Of a stretch of 64,000 bases of DNA, positions 57,127-64,000 are shown piece by piece; the first letter of the stretch is position 1; the number at the start of each line of letters is the position of its first letter. The position numbers and the translations under genes are program-made. Location: positions 6,312,501 through 6,376,500 of the forward strand of contig OX465282.1 of assembly GCA_949987705.1 (NCBI GenBank). The letters are read 5' to 3'. This stretch comes from Thereva unica (Eukaryota; Arthropoda; Insecta; Diptera; Therevidae). The notes beneath the pieces were generated by a model, which was not told where the DNA came from, searched no databases, and was given only the letters and a program-made list of their open reading frames with translations.

Positions 57127-57200
57127 CGATGGCGGAGTGGGTAGAGCGTCGGATACTCGATTCAGCGTTGTAGGTTCGATTCCGGTCGGGGCAGCCGGTT
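57127..57200 (+). pseudogene. tRNA-like sequence inside the CCGACTTCA element
   Basis: TGGCGGAGTGGGTAGAGCG resembles an A box/D arm and GTAGGTTCGATTCC is a clear B box/T arm, 40-odd bases apart. It is followed by CGGGGCAGCCGG and a T-run that could end Pol III transcription. Arm pairing is poor, so it is a tRNA-derived promoter relic rather than a tRNA gene. A second B-box-like GAGTTCGATCCC occurs at 57379. Confidence 0.55.
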
Positions 57201-57971
57201 TTTTTCTTTTTCTCTTTTTCTTTTTTCTGAAATGATTTATTAACATATTGGTCAGCGGCCGATAGTACTTGACATAGCGCAAAAGGCTAGAGACAAGTAT
57301 TCTGTTAAGATAAATAAAATGCTTTTAAAACTAAAAAAAAAAACTAAAAAAGACAAGTATTCTTGTCTGTGGGATCTGTGGGGTGCGAGTTCGATCCCAA
57401 GGGCTCGCGGTGCTTTTTTTTCTATATATCGATAAAATAATTATTTTTTAATTTCCTTCGGGGAATTTTGTTCCATATTAAACAAGTTTTCGACGTGAAT
57501 GCGTCTGTAAATTTGTTTCCAGAACAAAACCCGATAAGAACGAAATTATGGCGAAATTTGCAGCTCAAAAAACTATTGTTTATATCGAATAAATAAATAT
57601 ACCATGACGTGGATGAAGAATCAAAGAAGTTTATTGTTTACATTTAATTTCCCCGATATCAATGGCAACTTAACTTTTTATATGCCTTATATTATCTTGA
57701 TCTGTATGTGTGTATAGTGTAAACAAATCTTGCAACTTGATTTTGACCCAGTTCCATATAACCGATCAACTGTAAATTTTGCACATACGTATAGTTTGCA
57801 TGACAATACAATCTGCAATCAAATTTTGCAATTGCGCTCCCCGACCCCAGACATGGGTATCAAATGAAAAGGTGTGGCAAGTAGAATACACTTCACTATG
57901 TGGCGTCGTAAAAACGTAGGCTCCTTGCAATGACAGGCAATATTAAAAAATGAATGGACTAAAAAGCACGA

Positions 57972-58352
57972 AATAAAAAAAAATTTTAAAAACCGACTTC
58001 AGAAAAAAACCCGCGATGCACAAAAAAGGATGAAATAATTGTTTGTAATTCTTAACAACATCAATCCAATAAGAATGGATCTAGAAAGAAGAATCACTTT
58101 TGAAGACGGTGCCAGGTAGTAGTTGACTTTGATTGCACTAACTCTTGCTTCGGCAATTGTTTACATTTCTTTGTTAGGCTTATGCCCTTAATATATCACC
58201 CACATGTGTTAGCACCGTCTTCAAAAGTGATTCTTCTTTCTAGATCCATTCTTATTGGATTGATGTTGTTAAGAATTACAAACAATTATTTCATCCTTTT
58301 TTGTGCATCGCGGGTTTTTTTCTGAAGTCGGTTTTTAAAATTTTTTTTTATT
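57972..58352. repeat. Perfect 141-bp inverted repeat, 99-nt spacer
   Basis: 57972-58112 is the exact complement of 58212-58352 (all 141 positions match on reading). It includes the CCGACTTCAG terminus and AATCACTTTTGAAGACGGTGC at the inner end. Exact identity implies very recent formation or ongoing correction. Confidence 0.95.
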
Positions 58353-58376
58353 GAATAAGAAATTGTTAGGGACCTC
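58352..58376 (-). repeat. Dispersed satellite-like repeat, inverted copy 2, part b
   Basis: Minus strand GGGAGGTCCCTAACAATTTC, the continuation of 56780-56847 on the other side of the insertion. Confidence 0.85.
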
Positions 58377-58977
58377 CCATTTTTATTATTTCCGGCGCTG
58401 CTATTATTTCTCTGTCGATGTGCATGCATTATCTTGTATTGTATAGTATAGTATTAAAATCCAACTGTGAACTCAAATGTCTAAAACTCAGCATCAAGGC
58501 CAAACACAAGGAAATTGTCTCATACAGTGAGCAACCCAAATCTCGCTGGGAATAATTCGCCTGAGCATAGGTCAGCAAGCGCAACAGTAATAGAGTTAAC
58601 CCTTCTAATACAGAAGCTTCTTAGCTGAACCAAGAAAGGTTTACCTACTCAGCACAACCAAGCGCTGAGATGAAGCTCAACACTAAGCATGCAAACATAA
58701 AAATTAGTAATTTAAATTAACATGTAACCAACGCAAGCAACAGGAAACATAAGTGGTTACGTGAGATTTAAAATATTCCTTTTAAGGACATCTTTACCAA
58801 TGCTCACGCTAAAGACATTAATATTATTATTTACACTAATGAACATACGGTTTACAGGTTCAAATCTGCCGTAATTCGTGTTAGAGTAGTTGATTTGTAA
58901 AAGAGGTGGACCTTTCAGAGTCGTTACTCTCTCTAAACTAGGTACGGCGACCTAGAAAACTTGAATCAATCTTTCCA

Positions 58978-59697
58978 TTAAGGGGGTAGACTACAGTAAA
59001 ATTTTCAAAAAATTCATTTCTTTTTTTTTGCTTTAAATTTGAAATCAGCCACCTCGAAAACCACCGAGTTAGAAATTTCATCACAAAATAATCAAGATTT
59101 CACGTTTTGGCCAGAAATTTGGGACTCTGTCCCACAGTGCAATGTTCAAACGCGTTTTTCTCGAAACGATGTTTTTCAAAACGGTGTACATGATATCTCA
59201 AGATCTAATTAACGAATTGACTTGAAATTTGACACACTTCTTTTATGGATGAGTGCCTCTGGCGTCACGTAGGATTTTGTCAATATCTTGCTTTGTTCAA
59301 TAATTATTAACAATCATAACATGAAATTTGTGCCGAAAAAACGTATGTATAATTCAGGATTTTCTTTCTCGTTGCCAAAAAATGCTAAAAAAAAGGCTAC
59401 GTGACGCGATAGCCAATACCATAGAGATGGTGAGAATATTTGGTTTTTTTGCCTCAGACGACTGGTTTTCGCAGAATCATGTACACCATCCAACAATGCG
59501 TAAAAATCATAGGGATGTGCGAAGCAACATATATCGAAATATAGCAACATATCATAACAAAAAAATTTTTAAACGTTTTTTAATATGTACGGAAGATAAT
59601 AAAAAAAAATTATTAGTGTAACATTATTAGTTAGTTAGCAATAAATTAATGAAAATGACCCACAAACAATGCCCGTTACTGTGCTCTACCCCCTTAA
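58978..59697. mobile_element. piggyBac-type MITE, 712 bp, TTAA flanked
   Basis: The element 58982-59693 starts GGGGGTAGACTACAGTAA and ends with the complement of GGGGGTAGAGCACAGTAA. It is flanked by TTAA on both sides (58978-58981, 59694-59697). TTAA duplication and G/C-run ends fit piggyBac-like elements. LINE coding sequence continues on either side. Confidence 0.9.
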
Positions 59698-61281
59698 GGA
59701 GCTGATGAACAAATACAACATCGGCCACCTCACTACACTTATGAAGAGAGCTTAAGTTATGTAACTTAAGCCGAGATTCATATGATGGAAGAACTATTGG
59801 ATTTTCCCAAGGAAGATGATTCAGTGCGAATCTAACGAACCTCCGTTGAACCGATTCAATAGATCTAAGATGCGAAGAGTAGTGAGGAGACCAAACCTGG
59901 GACGCATATTCGAGTAATGGTCTCGCAAGGGAAATGTATAGGTGTTTAGTAATCAAGGGGTTGTTAAATTCTTTGGACCACCTTTTAATAAAACCCAGGA
60001 CTAAACTACGTCTGGAAGAGATATAGTTGATGTGAGTGGAAAAATCCAGCTTACTATCAAACCTAATCCCTAGATCTTTAACAAAATTAACATGAGGGAT
60101 ACCCTCATCAGAAAAGATGTAGTTAAAAATTATAGGATCACGTCTCCTACTAAAAATCATGGCTTCACATTTACTAATAATGAACCGAACCAGGATGTTG
60201 TTAGCCCACCAAGAGTAAAACGTGTCAAGGTCAACTTGCAAAAGTTTGCAATCCTCAATTCAATACTCCTTATGTGACGGTACAATTTGATGTCATCAGC
60301 GTAAATCAATATTCTACAGTGCCTTAGCAAGGGAACAATGTCCTCAATTGATAAGATAAAGAGAAGAGGACCAAGATGACTTCCTTGAGGGACACCGGAT
60401 GTCGCTTCAATGGTTACTGATTTGGAACCACGAAAAAGAGTTTGGTAGGTCCTATCAGCTAAGTAAGACTGGAATCATACTAGAAGGGCTTGCGGAAAGC
60501 CAAGCTTTCTTAATTTCAGAATAATAATGGAATGGGAGAGCGTGTCAAATGCCTTACTAAAATCAGTGTAAACATAATCAGTTTGACAACCAGAAACGAA
60601 GCCCTTGACAGCATGAGATGTGAACTCAAGAAGATTGGTGGTAGTGGAACGGGCTGCAAGAAAACCATGTTGATACGTTGAAACCAGCCTCTTGCAGATA
60701 GGAGCGATTGCAGAATAGATAATTGATTCGAAAAATTTCGGAATAACAGACAACTTCGCCACTGGTCTATAATTCGATATTTCGTTCTTGCTACCACTTT
60801 TGCGAATAGGAATTATTAACGAATTCTTCCAAAGCGTAGGAAAGCACCCTTTATCCAGGGATTTTTGAGACAAGGTTTTCAGTGGAGACTGCAGAACCTT
60901 CACACAGGACTTAAGGACAGCGGGAGGAATACCGTCGGGGCCAGAAGTGAAGTCAAATGGGAGTTCGTCGATATGTTTCACGATATCAGCCTGGTAATTG
61001 AGAGAGGTAAGAAATGAGTTTCTCGGTTAGGAATTAAGTGATGAAAGAAGCAAACATGTTGCAAATCGCAGGCGACTCACAGCTAGACCAGTTCGTGTGC
61101 TGCATAGTATTAGGGTAATTATCAACTATAACCTAACCTATCAACTTTTTTCTTAGAGTTGACAAATTTAAAAAAGTTTCTAGGATCAGTAAACACTTTA
61201 TCACTCATACTGCTAAGATATTCAAGATACAGAGTAAAAGAGAGTGAACGAAATCGGTTATAGCAATTGATAAATGAATTG

Positions 61282-61702
61282 AGACTATGGCTACTGCACT
61301 ATGCGGTGTACTTTTAGAAAAAATAAGACACGTTTTTTATAGTTGGGTTTTTATGTTTTATTCTATAGTTAATTACACAATGTTTTCGTTAACACTAGTC
61401 GTACTATTTGTTTTGTTTATATATATATTTATTTTATTGTTTGGTGTATTCACTTTTATTAAATAATCGCGCGTCGCTTTTGAGGAGGAACCTTATCGAT
61501 AAAGTGATCAAAGCGGAGAGAGATCGAATGGAGATGCCGGAAATTGGCTGTCCCGATATGGACGGGGGAAAATGGCAAGATCACTGAACTATCGTTCGGT
61601 GATCGATTGAGTGTTCCGACTGATCGTTTTGATCGTGTCGGAAGTTGTTGTGTGACATTGCGTAAAGTTTGGTAATTAAACTTTACGCGGTCACTACAAG
61701 AC
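61282..61702. mobile_element. Solo LTR-like or foldback repeat, copy 2 (413 bp)
   Basis: Body 61286-61698, flanked by AGAC on both sides (61282-61285, 61699-61702), inside the Jockey-like LINE. It shares long blocks with 35582-35973, with ends CTGCACTATGCGG and GTCACTACA. The first base pair is TA rather than TG. Having two copies with different 4-bp duplications shows independent insertion. Confidence 0.85.
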
Positions 61703-62106
61703 TCGGAGAGTCCTTCCTCTAAAAATAGGTTTTCCAGAGCCTATTCTTCTGATTTTTCAACTGCTTGAGTTCATTATTGAACCAAGATAGAGAAGAACCG
61801 GGCAATTTTTGGGGCTCATAAGGTACACAAGAAACGAAGGCTTCGTAAAGTATGCCACAAAACCGTGCCACATCGTCATCCAACTCATTTGCGCAAAGTA
61901 AGTTGCTGAAATCAGCCATGGCAAGTTTAGATGACTGCTAGATCACTAAAGTTAGCCTTTTTAAAATTAAAGGAATGGGTTACCACCTCCGGACAAGGAG
62001 GTTAGGCACACCGCTCATTTGATTCAAGCCAAGTGAGAATAACCAGTTAAGAGAGCAGGATTCCTTAGATTTCAGGTTGCCTGCGGGGAGGTAGTTATCG
62101 TCATCT

Positions 62107-62320
62107 TCATCCGATACCCACTCCTTGGACGTCCCTAACAATTTCCTATTCAAAAAAGGGCCGCTCCAAAAATTTCCCAAAACCGGAAATTATGCAAAGG
62201 GATAATTTTGGTCGATTTCACGAAAGTGCTCGGATTTTAATGAATGAGGTATCGTTGGAAAGGGCTTGCTCCCTGCCCTTTTTTGTGAATTCCCAAAGGA
62301 GGTTTGCGAAGTGTCCATTA
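62107..62320 (+). repeat. Dispersed satellite-like repeat, copy 3
   Basis: Blocks in order: GTCCCTAACAATTTCC, AAAAAAGGGCCGCTCC, CCGGAAATTATGCAAAGGG, ATAATTTTGGTCGATTTCAC, GAAAGTGCTCGGATTTTAAT, GAATTCCCAAAGGAGG and AAGTGTCCATT. The last two blocks come first in the 16.9-kb copy. This copy lacks the TACCCCTTGG site. The RTE fragment starts at its right edge. Confidence 0.85.
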
Positions 62321-63205
62321 GATGGGCGACTCGGAGTTCGATACGACGACAACAACTTCGTAACGGAATTAATGTTCGCCGACGATAGCGCTGTCTTCGC
62401 CGACACGGATGCCGAAGCAACGGACATCTTATACGACATTTCCCGCATCGCCCAGTCATACGGGTTAAAAATCAATGCAGAAAAATCCAAAGCGCTCACA
62501 AGGGACGGATTGCGGGCCAGTGTTCACCTCGATGAAACCCAAATCGAACCGGTTTCGAGGTCCAAATATTTGGAATCATTGGTTGAGGAAACGAAACTGG
62601 CATCGACGTCAGACGTTCACAGCCGCATCGGTCAGGCAACAGCAACATTCGCCTCGCTCAAGTGGTGCATATGGAGACGAACAAATATTTCCATCGCTCG
62701 TTCCAAAGTACGCCTTTATCGAACGTTGATCCTTCCGATTCTTCTTTATGTATCTGAAACGTGGACACTGCTCAAACTGGATGTTAAGCAGTTCGAGGTC
62801 TTCCAAATGCGATGCTTGAGGCAGATCTGCGGTGTCTCACTACGCGAACGCCTTCGAACGAGACAGTTAGACAAAGATGCAATCAGACACTAATCGCAGA
62901 AGAAATTCAAAACGTCGACTACGGTGGTTTGGACATGTTTGCCGAATGGATGATGATCGCTTGCCACGTAAACTTCTCTGGCGAGATCGTCCCGCAGGCT
63001 GGAGAATCCAGCGATCGGCACCGAAGAAAACTTGGCTAAAGAATATCGAGGGTGACATAAAGAATCAACGGTTATCAGTTACCGAGGCTCGAGACTTCGC
63101 CAAATTGTGAATAGAGTTAGAGACCCAGCGGCACCGGCAGCAGCATATCCGTTGCGGGGACGTCCAGCTCGAACCGCCAGCTAACGGATCAAAGAAGAAG
63201 AAGAA
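62321..63205 (+). pseudogene. RTE-type LINE 3' end (second subfamily), 5' truncated
   Basis: Begins in the palm: VRYDDNNFVTELMFADDSAV (FADD box intact), INAEKSKALT, SRSKYLESLVEE, VHSRIGQATATFASLKWC, ILPILLYVSETWTLLKLD and QMRCLRQICGVSLRER. A frameshift near 62880 then gives RRLRWFGHVCRM and RSAPKKTWLKNIEGDIK. It ends GGATCAAAGAAGAAGAAG at 63186-63203. It matches 32830-33620 on the other strand. The 5' truncation at 62320 joins directly to the satellite-like repeat. Confidence 0.92.
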
Positions 63206-63371
63206 AGAAGGTGCTATTTGAGTAATTAATCCAAATAACATTATTAACATTATAATCATCCTACACTGATAAAAAAACATTCTTAGCTTAAGACAATTTT
63301 TTTTGAACGAAGCAAATCATGTTTTGGATATAAGGAAAACAAAATTGTCTTCGGATAAGCAATACTCATAG

Positions 63372-63593
63372 TGTAGTATTTGGCTAGCAATACTTAAAAT
63401 AAATAAATGACGCACACACACACACGAAGAACTGGAGAACAACAATAAACCGCTAGGCCAGGCACTGTACCAATCCGGAGGATTCATCATCGACACTCGT
63501 CTGTCGGCAACCATCATAAAAAGCACGTCTCAATAAAAGTTGATAATTAAAGTTATGTCTTTTACTTTTCTAGTATATATAACCTATGTAACA
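63372..63593 (+). mobile_element. 5' LTR of a gypsy element (left border tentative)
   Basis: It ends ...GTAACA directly before the primer site. A matching TGT start is TGTAGTATTTGGCTAGC at 63372, giving about 222 bp. AATAAA-type signals lie at 63441-63447 and 63528-63534. The other LTR is outside the window, so the left border is inferred from TGT...ACA symmetry only. Confidence 0.6.
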
Positions 63594-63603
63594 TGGCGCA
63601 GTC
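63594..63603 (+). promoter_or_regulatory. Primer binding site, tRNA-Ser type
   Basis: TGGCGCAGTC is complementary to the CCA-ended 3' terminus of an insect serine tRNA (…GACTGCG-CCA). The 17.6/297 group of gypsy elements uses this primer. It directly follows the LTR end and precedes gag by 50 bp. Confidence 0.8.
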
Positions 63604-63653
63604 AATTCGGAATCAAATTATAAGTGATAGTGATGTGATTCGGAAAATAAATT

Positions 63654-64000
63654 GATGGGACGTGTGAAGGACACCGAAAAAACAGTAGTGAAAAAACCAC
63701 GTGGAAGACCTCCTAAGCAATTAAAATACATTTTTGTGAAAGCGATGGAGCATGTAAAGCCAGTAGAAAAATTGGAGTTGGAAGGAAATCTCACAGAAAA
63801 CTGGAGAAAATTTCGCCAAAATTTTGAGATTTTCAGTGTGGCTATCGAGCTAGATAAAAAACCAGAACCGGTACGCATAGCAGTGTTTTTAAATGCGTTA
63901 GGGCCAGAAGCAATAGAAGTGTACAATTCTTTTGCTCTAGCGCTAGCCGAAGATAAAAAGAAAATTTATGTAGAAGTGGTGAAATCGTTTGAAGAATTCT
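63654..64000 (+). CDS. Gypsy-type Gag, N-terminal part (runs off the window)
   Basis: Open from the ATG at 63654 to the window end (115 codons, no stop). Near the start is an AT-hook-like PRGRPPKQ (residues ~15-22). The capsid opening follows: LELEGNLTENWRKFRQNFEI (~42-61), PVRIAVFLNALGPEAIEVYN (~72-91) and AEDKKKIYVEVVKSFEEF (~97-114). This layout matches Gag of gypsy retrotransposons, which packages element RNA. The first ATG after the primer site is taken as the start. Unlike the other gypsy traces here it is unbroken, so the element may be intact beyond the window. Confidence 0.88.

Larger units (their letters stand above)
56846..58352. mobile_element. Insertion with CCGACTTCARAAAAA inverted ends, ~1.5 kb
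   Basis: The left end AACCGACTTCAAAAAAAGAG at 56847 and the right end (complement) AAACCGACTTCAGAAAAAAA at about 58335 form short inverted ends. The dispersed satellite-like repeat flanks both sides in one orientation, which marks this as an insertion into it. The ACCGACTTCAAAAA...GGAGG start is a repeat type I recall from several insects. It carries a tRNA-like region and, at its right end, a perfect 141-bp palindrome. No protein is encoded. Confidence 0.75.
58770..62106 (-). pseudogene. Jockey-like LINE, interrupted twice
   Basis: Minus strand from 62106. Endonuclease end: DDNYLPAGNLKSKESCSLNW. Linker: PGSSLSWFNNELKQLKNQKN. A solo LTR intervenes at 61286-61698. It resumes with FTDPRNFFKFVNSKKK; then RT motifs: FTSGPDGIPPAVLKSC, NYRPVAKLSVIPKFFESI, QHGFLAARSTTTNLLEF, DYVYTDFSKAFDTLSHS, then NISKCEAM-like, HVNFVKDLGIRFDSKL, LLEYASQVWSPHYSSHLRSI and RRFVRFALNHLPW. 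A piggyBac-type MITE intervenes at 58982-59693. It ends with NTNYGRFEPVNRMFISVNNN. Frameshifts separate the frames at 60475-60981 and 59627-60241, and the catalytic-box region is damaged. Same family as 29147-30069. Confidence 0.9.

Noticed and set aside
62107..63600. Long LTR starting directly after the RTE 3' tail (63206)
   Set aside because: The TGT...ACA symmetry favours a start at 63372; there is no evidence that 63206-63371 belongs to the LTR, though this cannot be excluded.

Overview
The window looks like transposon-rich intergenic DNA from an insect or other arthropod. The reasons are its AT-richness, the absence of any bacterial-style operon or long host ORF, RTE- and Jockey-like LINE families, gypsy LTR elements (one with a tRNA-Ser-type primer site), and remnants of hAT, Mutator-like, piggyBac-like and Tc1 DNA transposons. 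The species cannot be named from the sequence. Only one long intact reading frame exists, a 989-residue LINE polyprotein on the minus strand (40561-43530). Almost every other coding trace is a broken mobile-element gene. All assignments come from reading the sequence; no database search was run.

Layout. 0.1-3.5 kb: a dead LINE copy and a possible LINE ORF1 remnant. 6.3-7.35 kb: an AATTAACACC-type simple satellite whose polarity flips every ~100 bp, with single-polarity arrays of the same motif at 12.05-12.9 and 44.7-45.0 kb. 7.36-10.1 kb: a minus-strand gypsy remnant split by a 1455-bp hAT-type insertion with a perfect 8-bp duplication. 13.2-14.9 kb: a second gypsy remnant. 17.1-19.85 kb: an RTE-type LINE inserted in a dispersed satellite-like repeat, with an 8-bp target duplication. 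20.2-22.6 kb: two 5S-rRNA-like sequences, two RTE endonuclease remnants facing each other, and an I/LOA-like RT scrap. 25.2-28.7 kb: a nest of inverted-repeat elements. 29-35 kb: Jockey-like, RTE and Tc1 scraps. 35.6 and 61.3 kb: two copies of a ~400-bp solo-LTR-like or foldback repeat. 39.1-44.1 kb: a duplicated repeat whose second copy carries the intact LINE. 48.4 kb: a complete palindromic MITE. 49.7-56.5 kb: a T-strand-biased tract carrying a 2566-bp hAT element and a 2444-bp Mutator-like element. 56.8-58.4 kb: an element with a perfect 141-bp inverted repeat. 58.8-62.1 kb: a Jockey-like LINE interrupted by a piggyBac-type MITE and a solo LTR. 62.3-63.2 kb: an RTE 3' end. 63.4-64 kb: the start (LTR, primer site, gag) of an apparently intact gypsy element running off the window.

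No host gene is recognised. Two short segments (37724-37852 minus, 45949-46065 plus) have good splice signals, an open frame and a length divisible by three, so they are the best candidates for host exons. The main biology is serial insertion: older elements serve as landing sites for younger ones, and target duplications or empty-site paralogues let several insertions be placed to within a few bases.
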